Assembly: GCA_934130405.1 (NCBI GenBank)
Contig: CAKOXX010000013.1
Coordinates: 1-39,481 of the forward strand
From: an uncultured Bacilli bacterium
GTDB lineage: Bacteria; Bacillota_I; Bacilli_A; RF39; UBA660
DNA length: 39,481 nt
Direction of reading: 5' to 3'
Shown one piece after another: positions 16,454 to 25,284 of the stretch. The first letter of the stretch is position 1. Each line of letters opens with the position of its first letter. The position numbers were made by a program, and so were the translations under genes. Under the pieces are notes generated by a model. It was not told the origin of the DNA, did not search any database, and worked only from the letters and a program-made list of their open reading frames with translations.

Positions 16454-17113
16454 TTATTTTTTATCTTCTGTTAAAAGTCTTGATATATCTAGGTTTTGAA
16501 AATAACCTTCTGTTGGTAAGTTTTCAAATATCAACTTTTCTTTTGTCACCGGGTGATAAAAAGCTAAGTGATAGGCGTATAGAGCAAGGGGATATTTACC
16601 CTTCTTACCGTAACGACTATCGCCTAGTAAAGAGTGTCCTCTTGATGAAAATTGTACTCTTATTTGGTGATGTCTTCCTGTTAATAAGTTTATTTTAACT
16701 AGTGATATATTATTAATAACTTGCAAAGTTTCAAAAGAAAGAACTGCTTCTTTGCCATTTTTATCAACCTTGCTTTGATATTCTTCTCTTAATATTTTAT
16801 CTTTATAAGTAGTACTTTCTACCTTACCGTTTACTACTGCTAGATAATACTTCTCTGTTTTATGTAGTCTTATCTGTTCAGAAAGGCGACTTGCTGCTTT
16901 GCTAGTTTTAGCAAAAACCATTACGCCACCGACTTCTTTATCAAGACGATGAACAAGTCCTAAGTAAACATTACCTGGCTTATTGTATTTTACTTTGAGA
17001 TATTGTTTTAAGATAGTGAGCATATCAGGAGTCTTACTACCATCACTTTGACTTAAAATATATGGCTCCTTAACCGCTACTAGTAGGTGATTATCTTCAT
17101 ATAATATTTTCAC
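16454..17113 (-). CDS. RluA-family RNA pseudouridine synthase
   Basis: Converts specific uridines in rRNA or tRNA to pseudouridine. About 219 residues, with the family's LYEDNHLLVAVKEPY start, the catalytic motif HRLDKEVGGVMVFAKT (Asp nucleophile; usual form HRLDxxTSG), and GRHHQIRVQFSSRGHSLLGDSRYG near the C-terminus. There is no N-terminal S4 domain, so it is a short form, and the target site cannot be told. The frame extends to an ATG at 17128, but a GTG at 17113 forms a 4-base overlap (GTGA) with the stop of the upstream methyltransferase, nine bases after GGAG. This is the more likely start. Confidence 0.88.
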   Translation of the reverse strand: MKILYEDNHLLVAVKEPYILSQSDGSKTPDMLTILKQYLKVKYNKPGNVYLGLVHRLDKEVGGVMVFAKTSKAASRLSEQIRLHKTEKYYLAVVNGKVESTTYKDKILREEYQSKVDKNGKEAVLSFETLQVINNISLVKINLLTGRHHQIRVQFSSRGHSLLGDSRYGKKGKYPLALYAYHLAFYHPVTKEKLIFENLPTEGYFQNLDISRLLTEDKK

Positions 17114-17979
17114 TGCTCTTCGCTCCATCTACCGTAGATACCACAAGGTAAGACTAAATCATTTTTAGTTATAGGTAGACCTATCTCACCACAATCGATG
17201 ATTCCTTTATAATCTTTAAAGGTGATTTTAAAGATATTTTCTAAAACTTTAGGTGAAAGGCCAGCTGTATAAGAATTGATTAGGAAGAATAATGGTTTAT
17301 CACTTAACAATTCTTTACACAAAGTTACTAGTGGAAATAAGTCTTTTTCAATGTTCCATACCTCTTTATTAGCTCCTCTACCATAACTTGGTGGATCCAT
17401 AATAATAGCATCATATTTATGACCACGTCTTATTTCTCTTTTAACAAATTTTACAACATCATCGACATAATAATGAATATCACTATTCTCTAAGCCATTT
17501 TTCTTAACATTTTCTTTACACCAATCAACCATTCCACGAGAAGAGTCGACATGGTTAACACTTGCTCCGGCTTTTAAGCAAGCAACGGTTGCTCCTCCCG
17601 TATAAGCAAATAGATTAAGGACTTTTATTTCTCGATTGGCATTTCTTATTTTTTCCATCATATAGCTCCAGTTAGAAGCTTGTTCTGGAAATAGTCCGGT
17701 GTGTTTAAAACCCATCTGTTTTATTTCAAATATTAAGTCACGGTAAGTTACAGAGAAGTGTTCCTTAGTTTGTCTTAGATTTTCCCAATAACCACCACCT
17801 GTTTTACTTCTATTATATATTGCATCTATTTTGCCTTTATATTTTTCTCTTAAGTTTCCATTATCCCAGATAATTTGTGGGTCTGGTCTTAAAAAGTAAT
17901 AGTTTTTCCATCTTTCATACTTTTCACCATTACTAGCATCGATTATTTCATAGTCTTTAAAGTCATTTACTACTAACAT
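17110..17979 (-). CDS. Class I SAM-dependent methyltransferase, RlmI/RlmK-like
   Basis: A 289-residue putative rRNA cytosine/guanine methyltransferase. Motif I is VLNLFAYTGGATVACLKAGA, followed by the acidic residue in VNHVDSSRGMVDWCKENVKKNG and the catalytic-region motif IIMDPPSYGRG. The PUA domain of full-length RlmI is missing, which is common in the shorter Firmicutes forms. AAAGGAAG stands eight bases before the ATG. It is coupled to the pseudouridine synthase gene, which fits a small rRNA-modification pair. The exact rRNA base is unknown. Confidence 0.82.
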   Translation of the reverse strand: MLVVNDFKDYEIIDASNGEKYERWKNYYFLRPDPQIIWDNGNLREKYKGKIDAIYNRSKTGGGYWENLRQTKEHFSVTYRDLIFEIKQMGFKHTGLFPEQASNWSYMMEKIRNANREIKVLNLFAYTGGATVACLKAGASVNHVDSSRGMVDWCKENVKKNGLENSDIHYYVDDVVKFVKREIRRGHKYDAIIMDPPSYGRGANKEVWNIEKDLFPLVTLCKELLSDKPLFFLINSYTAGLSPKVLENIFKITFKDYKGIIDCGEIGLPITKNDLVLPCGIYGRWSEEQ

Positions 17980-18108
17980 AAGTATTTCTTCCTTTCATTT
18001 CTGTTAAAGTATATCATTTTAAAAAGAAAAATAAAAGAATTTTGTAGTAACTAAGCAGATTTTCTATAGTTGTTGTTTATAATAATTATGTAAGCAGTTG
18101 ATGATTGC

Positions 18109-19200
18109 TTACAATATTTCACTGAGTATTTCATTCAAGACATATCTGTATTCCTTATTTACAGATAAGTTTCCTTTCATTATTTTTAAGACTCCTTTAT
18201 CAATTAAATATTGATAGTTGTATATTTCATTTAATTGTGAGTTGTATTTATTTGCAAACTTTTCTAATGACAGACCTTCTTCTAGTCGTAAACCTAATAT
18301 TAGTTCATAGTCCATTTTATCTTTTAAAGTTAATTCTTCACTTTCTATTTCTCTTTTTCCTTTTAAATAATTAGTAATACTTCTTGTATTAGTCTTTCTT
18401 ATATTATTATAGTAGCTAGCAGCAGATAGTCCAAAGCCATAATACTCTTCATTATTCCAGTAAACTAAATTATGTCTTGACTCATAGCCTTCTTTTGCAT
18501 AGTTAGAAATCTCATAGTGTTTGTAACCAGCATTGCTTAACTTTTCTTCGATGAATTTGTATAATTCTTGGTCTTTATCTTCATCTAATCTTTGATAATT
18601 GTTTAGTTGCAGTTTGGTGTGTTCTTCTAATATTAGTGAATAAATCGAAATATGCGGTATAGCAAGAGTTAGTAAATTATCAATATCTTTTGCTAAGATA
18701 TCAACTGTTTCATTTTGAAAACCATACATTAAATCTAGATTTATGTTACTTATCCCATGTTCTCTTAAGAGTTTAACTTTTTCTTTTAAAGCTTCATAAG
18801 ATGTTTTTCTATTAATCGTTTTTTGATAGTTTTCATTAAATGTTTCTACCCCAATACTTATTCTGTTTACTCTATTATTTTTTAATAATTTAATTTTTTC
18901 TTCTGTTAAGCTTTCAATATTTGCTTCTATTGTGAATTCGTAATTAGTAGTTAGTTTGATATCTTTTAAAAGAGAAAATAAAAAAGAAAGTTGCTCTACT
19001 GATAGACAAGTAGGTGTTCCACCACCTATGTATATCGTTGCTATTTCTCCCTCTTTATAACTTTCTTTTATTTCATTTGCTAATTCTTTTAAATAAGAAT
19101 CAACTAAGTTTTTATTATAAAACATTTTACAAAAATCACAATATGAACAAATAGTATTACAGAAAGGTATATGTATATAGATTGCTTTTATTTGTTCCAT
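18109..19200 (-). CDS. hemW: Radical SAM heme chaperone HemW
   Basis: The N-terminus reads IYIHIPFCNTICSYCDFCKMF, with the Cx3Cx2C that binds the radical SAM 4Fe-4S cluster. It continues with TIYIGGGTPTCLS, NRISIGVETFN and NLDLMYGFQNET, as in the HemN/HemW family, and YEISNYAKEGYESRHNLVYWNNEEYYGFGLSAAS, typical of HemW. At 363 residues it matches HemW and not the longer HemN oxygen-independent coproporphyrinogen oxidase. HemW is thought to hand heme to target proteins; no heme synthesis gene is nearby. A short inverted repeat at the stop codon lacks a T-run and is probably not a terminator. Confidence 0.88.
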   Translation of the reverse strand: MEQIKAIYIHIPFCNTICSYCDFCKMFYNKNLVDSYLKELANEIKESYKEGEIATIYIGGGTPTCLSVEQLSFLFSLLKDIKLTTNYEFTIEANIESLTEEKIKLLKNNRVNRISIGVETFNENYQKTINRKTSYEALKEKVKLLREHGISNINLDLMYGFQNETVDILAKDIDNLLTLAIPHISIYSLILEEHTKLQLNNYQRLDEDKDQELYKFIEEKLSNAGYKHYEISNYAKEGYESRHNLVYWNNEEYYGFGLSAASYYNNIRKTNTRSITNYLKGKREIESEELTLKDKMDYELILGLRLEEGLSLEKFANKYNSQLNEIYNYQYLIDKGVLKIMKGNLSVNKEYRYVLNEILSEIL

Positions 19201-19209
19201 TTCTACTCC

Positions 19210-19725
19210 TTAAGGTGTGGTATTAACTTGACAAGTATAATTATTGCTAGTTAAAAAGTTTTTTTCTTCCTCTAAAGTTTTAGCATATAATGCAATTATT
19301 GGATCATTTTCTGCTAATGATAATGCATCTTTATTGATTTCAAATTTACTTCCATTGGCACTTGATGTCTCACTGATTTCATCATCTTGACGTAAGTTAA
19401 TTATTTCTTGTTCTATTGCATTAGTACTATTTAATTCTGTTAATTCTCCAGATCTAGTGTAACGAAGTATTACTCTATCTAAGACATTATCTTTATATGT
19501 ACTAAAGGTTTGAATATCATAAGATACTTCTCCTAAGCTTTCATTTCTAGTACAATGTAAAACTGTTTGTTTTTCTGTTACTGGTTTATTATCTTGAATA
19601 GTTTTATCACTACCATCATCTTTTAGAACTATTCTAAAGACTGGAGGTAAGATGATAATAAAGACTAGAAGAATCATTGCAAAATAAACAAGGAATGTTT
19701 TTAAACCATTATTTTTACTCGCCAT
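19210..19725 (-). CDS. Single-pass membrane protein of unknown function
   Basis: 171 residues beginning MASKNNGLKTFLVYFAMILLVFIIILPPVFRIV, one N-terminal membrane helix, followed by an extracytoplasmic, Thr/Glu/Asn-rich domain with two cysteines (VLHCTRNE and NYTCQVN) that could form a disulfide. The frame is open to 19764, but the ATG at 19725 follows GAAGGTG by six bases and overlaps the stop of the preceding gene by 11 bases. It is therefore co-translated with the small membrane protein upstream. No family was recognised. Confidence 0.75.
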   Translation of the reverse strand: MASKNNGLKTFLVYFAMILLVFIIILPPVFRIVLKDDGSDKTIQDNKPVTEKQTVLHCTRNESLGEVSYDIQTFSTYKDNVLDRVILRYTRSGELTELNSTNAIEQEIINLRQDDEISETSSANGSKFEINKDALSLAENDPIIALYAKTLEEEKNFLTSNNYTCQVNTTP

Positions 19726-20128
19726 AATATGCACCTTCTTTATAATCAAGGGTATGTTCTTCACGATATTTTAAAGTTTTTAAAAGCTTAGAAATATAAA
19801 GAATTAGTATGCCAACTGGTACAATTGGGAAAACAATTAAGAAATAATATAAGAATTGATTTTGACTTACCATACCATATTTTCTTAATGTTGCTACAAA
19901 GGCGGCACAAAAGCCGATAGCAAGACCAGTTACAATGGCAGCAAATAAAATACCAATTATATTAGACCAATAATTAATAACATATATAGTATATTCTGGT
20001 CTATCTTTTAAGTTTTGTTTTTTAAAAAATATTGTAAAGATAGTAAATAAAATAATAGTAATTATTAATGGTAAAATTATTAAGAAGAAAATTTTTTCTA
20101 GATTTGCAAAAGAAATCATTATGTTCAT
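19715..20128 (-). CDS. Small polytopic membrane protein of unknown function
   Basis: 137 residues with three predicted membrane helices: about 12-34 (FFLIILPLIITIILFTIFTIFF), about 52-80, and about 90-112 (FLYYFLIVFPIVPVGILIL). The C-terminal tail is charged (YREEHTLDYKEGAYYGE). GAAGGGG lies seven bases before the ATG, and a good promoter is at 20154-20182. Overlap with the next gene suggests the two act together in the membrane. No family was recognised. Confidence 0.75.
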   Translation of the reverse strand: MNIMISFANLEKIFFLIILPLIITIILFTIFTIFFKKQNLKDRPEYTIYVINYWSNIIGILFAAIVTGLAIGFCAAFVATLRKYGMVSQNQFLYYFLIVFPIVPVGILILYISKLLKTLKYREEHTLDYKEGAYYGE

Positions 20129-20153
20129 AAATATACCCCTTCCCTATGATTTA

Positions 20154-20182
20154 AGTTTAGCATAATTTTTTCATTTCTACAA
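20154..20182 (-). promoter_or_regulatory. Promoter for the two small membrane proteins and hemW
   Basis: Minus strand: -35 TTGTAG (20177-20182), 17-base spacer, -10 TAAACT (20154-20159). Confidence 0.5.
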
Positions 20183-20638
20183 TTACATTTGTTCCAATTT
20201 TAGTAACTCCTCTTTTACTTTAATTCCTGCCTGATAATTATAAAGTGTTTTATTTTTTCCTAGTACTCGATGGCAGGGAAGTAATATTAAATAAGGATTA
20301 TCTTGTAAAACTTTGGCGACAGACTTTACAGCATTGACATTACCAAGTTCTTTGGCAACTTGATAATAACTCATTGTCTCACCATAAGGAATTTCTCTAA
20401 CAATACTGAAAATTTGTCTTTCAATCGTAGAAAGTTTTAAAGGATAGGTGGAAAATGCCGTTCTTGTTTTAGAAAAGTATTCCATAAGTTCATTCTTTAC
20501 TGCCTTTGTTAATTTATTTTCATTTTCACTTGGTGCTAAAGTAACAAAATGAATTCCTAGAAGTTCTTTCTCATTTGCTGTTATAAAAATAGTGCCAAGT
20601 TCTGTTTTTAAAGATGAATTATAAACTATACTGCGCAT
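20183..20638 (-). CDS. ogt: Methylated-DNA--protein-cysteine methyltransferase
   Basis: Repairs O6-alkylguanine by transferring the alkyl group to its own cysteine. The 151-residue protein carries the active-site motif PCHRV with Cys122, preceded by NPYLILL. Ahead of it is the DNA-binding helix region (IPYGETMSYYQVAKELGNVNAVKSVAKVLQDNP), where family members have the arginine finger in 'RAVG'. Here the order is NAVKSVAKV, so Lys replaces the usual Arg. The C-terminus is short (YQAGIKVKEELLKLE). It is one of the repair genes in the minus-strand run. Confidence 0.92.
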   Translation of the reverse strand: MRSIVYNSSLKTELGTIFITANEKELLGIHFVTLAPSENENKLTKAVKNELMEYFSKTRTAFSTYPLKLSTIERQIFSIVREIPYGETMSYYQVAKELGNVNAVKSVAKVLQDNPYLILLPCHRVLGKNKTLYNYQAGIKVKEELLKLEQM

Positions 20639-20676
20639 AACGTACCTCTTTCTAACTAAAATAAAAATAGAAAAAA

Positions 20677-21606
20677 TTACTCTTTTCCATTTTTATCTAT
20701 TTCAATTGCTAAATTTGCTAACTTGTAGGCGGAATCTTTATCTTTAGCTGTTACTAAGAAGCGATTTACGTGACAGAAGTTACTTCCTTCTACTCCTGTT
20801 TCTTTAACAAGCTCTATTCCAGTTTTTCCAGCCCAAGTCTTTGGGAAAAGTAGTCTATCTTCCTTATGGGTCAAATCTTGTGGAACGGTATTAACGGCAT
20901 ACCCTCCTCTATTTGACGGGAACATTACAAATAAAATGTCTTTAGCATTTTCTTGTTGTAACAGGACTTCTTCATAAGGCATATATTCATCAAGAATAAG
21001 AATAGGACCAGTTTGTTTATTAATTTCTTCGATGACTTTCGCTTTTGCTTTTTCTTTACCGATGATTCTTTCGATTTCTAAAGATAGTATCACTTGAGCT
21101 AAACTAACGGCTTTTAAGAATTGTTCATTTTCTTCTTGCCCACTTTTATAAGAAGGGTTAAATAATTTGATTAAGTCAGAAGTTGTTTTTACTTTATAAG
21201 GCGCATCAATTGAGGGGAAAACTCCATTATCGATAGCATCTAATCCAATGATAAAGTCTTGTTCTATAGCTTTCTTGACAGTATCAACATCTTCTACGCC
21301 AAGTCCTTCTAAAAATTGTTTACCATAGTAATCAAACAATAAACCGAAAGCAGCATATTTAATTCCATTTTCTCTTACGCGACCATCTTCTTGGTGATGA
21401 TCAAATTTACCATAACCAATATCATAGATGATAACATCACGTTTTCTATCTTCATCAGTAATTTCTTTTACACGAGCTAGTTTTACATCAAATAAAAAAG
21501 ATAAGAAAGCGGTAGCGAAAACTTCATCAGCGTGCATTGTTCCGCAATGTGTCAAAAAGGTTGCTTTATCTTTTTCTACTAGTTCTATTTTCTTAAAGTT
21601 TATCAT
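20677..21606 (-). CDS. MYG1/UPF0160 family DHH-type hydrolase
   Basis: 309 residues with the MYG1 landmarks: THCGTMHADEVFATAFLSFLF near the N-terminus (His and Asp metal ligands), VIIYDIGYGKFDHHQ (DHH motif), FGLLFDYYG, and IGLDAIDNGVF. The C-terminal part includes PSNRGGYAVNTVP and CHVNRFLVTAKDKDSAYKLA. Eukaryotic MYG1 is a nuclear/mitochondrial 3'-5' RNA exonuclease, and the bacterial role is not established. Its ATG overlaps the stop of the AI-2E-family gene by four bases. Confidence 0.88.
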   Translation of the reverse strand: MINFKKIELVEKDKATFLTHCGTMHADEVFATAFLSFLFDVKLARVKEITDEDRKRDVIIYDIGYGKFDHHQEDGRVRENGIKYAAFGLLFDYYGKQFLEGLGVEDVDTVKKAIEQDFIIGLDAIDNGVFPSIDAPYKVKTTSDLIKLFNPSYKSGQEENEQFLKAVSLAQVILSLEIERIIGKEKAKAKVIEEINKQTGPILILDEYMPYEEVLLQQENAKDILFVMFPSNRGGYAVNTVPQDLTHKEDRLLFPKTWAGKTGIELVKETGVEGSNFCHVNRFLVTAKDKDSAYKLANLAIEIDKNGKE

Positions 21607-22664
21607 TTAATCTGTTCCTTTACCTTTCTAACTCCACGTTCTATATCTTTTTTAAAGAAACGATAACTACTAGAGATTAATATATAAATTGGAAGTGCTA
21701 CTACTATTCCTAACATTCCACCAAGAGTACCACCTACTGATACTACCATTATAGTTACTAATGGATTAACGTTATTTGTCTTACCATATACTTTTGGTGA
21801 GATAAGATAGCCATCTAATTGTGGGAAGATTAAGCAGATTATTAAAGTTGCAAAGAAAACTTTACTACTAATGGCAGAAGCGGTTATCAAGGCAAGTATA
21901 TTAGTAATTAACCCTCCGAAGTATGGAATTACTGTTGTTAGCGAAGCAAGTATTCCAAATAATAACCAGTTAGGATGTCCTGCAATGAAGAATACTATTG
22001 AATATTCAAAAAATTGAATAACCATAAATAACCCTAGACCTTTTAGATAATTACTTATCTCTACATCAAGAGCTTTTACATAGTCATAACTTCTACTTTC
22101 AAAACTCTTTAAAAATTTCTTAACTGTATGTCTAATTTTATCCATATAAGATAAGAAATAGATAGTAACAACTAAAACGATGACTGACTGTCCTAAGATA
22201 GAGACAGTTTTTCCAACAACATCAATTGTTCCTTTTTGTAAGATGTTACCTAAGCTACCAATTAATTGATTAAGAGAGTCTTGGGCGGTTGATTCAAAAC
22301 TTGATAAGTCTAAGTTGAATTTTCTTGAGACTTCGTCGATTACTGCTCCAAAGCTTGAAGTAAAAGAAATCAACTGTTGATAAACTAAGGGAAGAGTTAC
22401 TGCTATTAAAGCGGCAACGATTAGTAAAGCCATAACTACTAAGAAGGTAATTGCAAGGCTTTTTCTTACTCCTTTTTCTTCTAATTTTTTCTCAAGGGGA
22501 TGTAAGGCATAAGCGATAGCAAAAGCAATGATAAAAGGTAGACAGATATTTACTATCTTACTAATTATTTGAAACCAAGTTCCAATATTAGTAACACAGA
22601 TATATAACAGTCCCATTAAAATTAAAAAGTTAAGTAATTTATAATTAATTTTATTCTTATACAT
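21603..22664 (-). CDS. AI-2E family transporter (YdiK/PerM-like permease)
   Basis: 353 residues with about seven to eight membrane segments. An N-terminal pair (LLNFLILMGLLYICVTNIGTW, NICLPFIIAFAIAYALHPLEKKLEE), a soluble central region and a C-terminal block with the family signature FGILASLTTVIPYFGGLITNI, FPQLDGYLISPKVYGKTNNVNPLVTI and GGMLGIVVALPIYI. Some members export autoinducer-2 or act as Na+/H+ antiporters. The substrate here is not determined by sequence. It lies between dtd and MYG1, with four-base spacing and overlap. Confidence 0.9.
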   Translation of the reverse strand: MYKNKINYKLLNFLILMGLLYICVTNIGTWFQIISKIVNICLPFIIAFAIAYALHPLEKKLEEKGVRKSLAITFLVVMALLIVAALIAVTLPLVYQQLISFTSSFGAVIDEVSRKFNLDLSSFESTAQDSLNQLIGSLGNILQKGTIDVVGKTVSILGQSVIVLVVTIYFLSYMDKIRHTVKKFLKSFESRSYDYVKALDVEISNYLKGLGLFMVIQFFEYSIVFFIAGHPNWLLFGILASLTTVIPYFGGLITNILALITASAISSKVFFATLIICLIFPQLDGYLISPKVYGKTNNVNPLVTIMVVSVGGTLGGMLGIVVALPIYILISSSYRFFKKDIERGVRKVKEQIK

Positions 22665-22668
22665 AATT

Positions 22669-23103
22669 TCACCTTTCTAGTAAAATGGTTGTTGGTCCCA
22701 TGTTCACTAGTCCTATTTCCATATCTTCACCGAAAACTCCAGTTGCTAAAGAGACTTTTTCTCTTAATTTCTTATTGAAATAATCATATAAAAGTTTAGC
22801 TTTGGCACCATTCATCGCTTTTATATAACTTGGTCTATTACCTTTTTTCGTATCGGCATATAAAGTAAATTGTGAGATTGATAATATCTTTTCTTCGACA
22901 TCTAAGATGGAAAGATTCATAACACCGTCACTATCAGGAAAAATTCTTAAGTTACAGATTTTATTAACCATCCAGTCGATAGTATCTTTACTATCACCAT
23001 CAGTGAAACCTACTAAGAGAACTAAACCTTTATCGATACTAGCAACTTTCTCTCCTCTAATACTACAAAAGCCATTTTTACATCTTTGCACTAATACTCT
23101 CAT
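22669..23103 (-). CDS. dtd: D-aminoacyl-tRNA deacylase
   Basis: Dtd removes D-amino acids wrongly attached to tRNA. The 144-residue protein has both active-site motifs, SQFTLYAD at 77-84 and the Gly-cisPro motif NMGPTT at 134-139 (usual form NxGPxT, often NDGPVT). The ATG follows the TAG stop of relA with no gap, so the two are co-translated, a pairing commonly seen in Firmicutes. Confidence 0.94.
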   Translation of the reverse strand: MRVLVQRCKNGFCSIRGEKVASIDKGLVLLVGFTDGDSKDTIDWMVNKICNLRIFPDSDGVMNLSILDVEEKILSISQFTLYADTKKGNRPSYIKAMNGAKAKLLYDYFNKKLREKVSLATGVFGEDMEIGLVNMGPTTILLER

Positions 23104-25248
23104 CTACTGCATTAACCTTTCTATATTGTTAATATATGGTTTCTTATTAAGTTCTAATAACACTTTTTCTAGATGTTCTAAATTTCTTACGAAACATTGC
23201 ATTTCATAAACAGTGTTATTTCCTCTATCGATTATTTTAACGCCATTGATATTAGCATCTATTTTACTAGTAGTAGCAATTATATCTGCTAGATTGTTAT
23301 CACTTGTATTACTATAAATTACAAGATCAACTGAATATTTACTAGCTGGATTACTACTCCAATTTACGGATACTAATCTATCATCCATTCGTAATAGATT
23401 AGGACAAGTTGCTCTATGAATACTAATACCATTTCCTTTAGTAATATATCCAACGATAGAGTCACCATAAACTGGGTCACAGCAAGAAGCAAGACTTACC
23501 TTGATATTATCAATACCAGCCACGATAATATCTGATGATGTTTCTTTTTCTATCTTTTTCGTTTTTACTTCTACTTGTTCGGTTGGTTCTTCTTCTTTAT
23601 ATATTATTCTAATTACTGTAGTAGGACTATATTTACCATTACCAATTTCAAGATATAATTCATCTAAATTACCAATTTTTAAAGTTTCAAGAACAGTGTT
23701 TATATTTTCTTCCTTCATAAACTCTTGAATACTATATTTTTTCTTTCTTAATTCTTTTTCAAGTGAATATTTTCCTCTTTCAATAAATAGTTCCTTTTCA
23801 CTTTTTGTAAAGTAAGACCTAATCTTATTTCGAGCTTGGGTACTTTTAACGATATTCAACCATTCTTTGGAAGGGTGTCCATTTTTATTAGTGTTGATTT
23901 TTACGATATCGTTATTTTGTAATTGATAATCAAGTGGTACTATCTGACCATTGACAATAGCGCCGACAGTAGTTTCTCCTACTTTAGAGTGAACTTTGTA
24001 AGCAAAGTCAAGTGGTGTTGCGCCCTTCGGTAGTTCCATTACGTCTCCTTTAGGTGTAAAGACATAAATATTATTATTTAAAACTTCATCTTTAACACTA
24101 TTAACAAAATCTTCACTCGTCATCTTATCTTGAGACAATTCAATAATTGTTTTAAAGAATTGTAGTTTCTGTTCGGTGGTATTTTGCATTAGTTTTGAAG
24201 CATCTTTATGTTCTTTATAAGCCCAGTGAGAAGCGATACCGTTTTCAGCCACTTCATCCATTTGATAAGTTCTAATCTGAATTTCAAATAAGTAACCATC
24301 TATTCCAAAGACGGTAGTATGTAATGATTGATACATATTAGGTTTTGGCATAGCGATATAGTCTTTAAATCTTTTAGGTAAAGGACGGAATTTAGAATGA
24401 ATGATTCCAAGTGATAAGTAACAATCTTGTTCCGTATCAACTAAGATACGTAGAGCTAATAAGTCATAAATATCACTGAATTTCTTTCCTTTATCTAGTT
24501 TGTTATAAATACTATAAATACTCTTAGCACGACCTTTTATCTGGTGTGGAATATGATGTTCATTAAGAAGATTCGTTACTTCACTCATCATAAGACCAAC
24601 AGTTCTATCACGTTCTACTTTGGTTTTATTTAACTTTTCGGCAATATCATAAAAAACAACCGGTTTCAAGTAACGAAGCGATAAGTCTTCCAGTTCTGAC
24701 TTTATCTTATGAATACCTAAGTGATGTGCTAAAGGAGCAAATATTTCTAAAGTTTCTTTAGCTTTCTTTTTTTGTTTTTCTTCGGGTATAGCCCAAAGGG
24801 TTCGCATATTATGAAGTCTATCTGCTAATTTGATGATGATTACACGAACATCTTCACTCATTCCAACGATTATTTTCTTATAATAATTAGTTAGATATTC
24901 ATTATCAGTTGAAAAATGAATTCGTCCTAGTTTGGTAACACCATCAACTAGTTTTCTAACGACTGGTCCGAACATTTCCTCTACTTCATCTAAAGTGGCA
25001 TCCGTATCTTCTACTACATCATGTAAAAGCGCAGCGATTATGCTATCACTATCGGCATAAACACTTGTTAAAATAATAGCAACATTTAAAGGGTGGATAA
25101 TATATGGCTCTCCACTCTTACGGAACTGACCGTCGTGTTTTTCTAAAGCATACTGATAAGCTTTAACTATCTTATCTTTATCTTCCTTCATATAATCAAG
25201 TTTTTCTAATAAGTCATCTAACTTAACCATATCTTTTTTGTGTGTCAT
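23104..25248 (-). CDS. relA: Bifunctional (p)ppGpp synthetase/hydrolase (RelA/SpoT)
   Basis: The 714-residue long RSH protein makes and degrades the stringent-response alarmone. Seen in order: HD hydrolase domain with YIIHPLNVAIIL and ALLHDVVEDT (HD at 76-77) and LADRLHNMRTL; synthetase domain with KGRAKSIYSIYNKL, DIYDLLALRILVDT, KDYIAMPKPNMYQSLHT and FEIQIRTYQMDEVAENGIASHW; TGS domain (NIYVFTPKGDVMELPKGATPLDFAYKVHS); a conserved CC segment (VSLASCCDPVYGD); and a C-terminal ACT domain. Both catalytic halves look intact. GGGAGG lies seven bases before the ATG. It sits between secDF and dtd. Confidence 0.96.
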   Translation of the reverse strand: MTHKKDMVKLDDLLEKLDYMKEDKDKIVKAYQYALEKHDGQFRKSGEPYIIHPLNVAIILTSVYADSDSIIAALLHDVVEDTDATLDEVEEMFGPVVRKLVDGVTKLGRIHFSTDNEYLTNYYKKIIVGMSEDVRVIIIKLADRLHNMRTLWAIPEEKQKKKAKETLEIFAPLAHHLGIHKIKSELEDLSLRYLKPVVFYDIAEKLNKTKVERDRTVGLMMSEVTNLLNEHHIPHQIKGRAKSIYSIYNKLDKGKKFSDIYDLLALRILVDTEQDCYLSLGIIHSKFRPLPKRFKDYIAMPKPNMYQSLHTTVFGIDGYLFEIQIRTYQMDEVAENGIASHWAYKEHKDASKLMQNTTEQKLQFFKTIIELSQDKMTSEDFVNSVKDEVLNNNIYVFTPKGDVMELPKGATPLDFAYKVHSKVGETTVGAIVNGQIVPLDYQLQNNDIVKINTNKNGHPSKEWLNIVKSTQARNKIRSYFTKSEKELFIERGKYSLEKELRKKKYSIQEFMKEENINTVLETLKIGNLDELYLEIGNGKYSPTTVIRIIYKEEEPTEQVEVKTKKIEKETSSDIIVAGIDNIKVSLASCCDPVYGDSIVGYITKGNGISIHRATCPNLLRMDDRLVSVNWSSNPASKYSVDLVIYSNTSDNNLADIIATTSKIDANINGVKIIDRGNNTVYEMQCFVRNLEHLEKVLLELNKKPYINNIERLMQ

Positions 25249-25284
25249 ATAATTACCTCCCTTTAATTTACTATTTATTTTTTA

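Noticed and set aside
18085..18115. Terminator after hemW
   Set aside because: The inverted repeat (GTAAGCA/TGCTTAC) has a long loop and no T-run.
19715..19764. Longer start for the single-pass membrane protein at 19764
   Set aside because: The ATG at 19725 has a proper ribosome binding site and places the membrane helix near the N-terminus.
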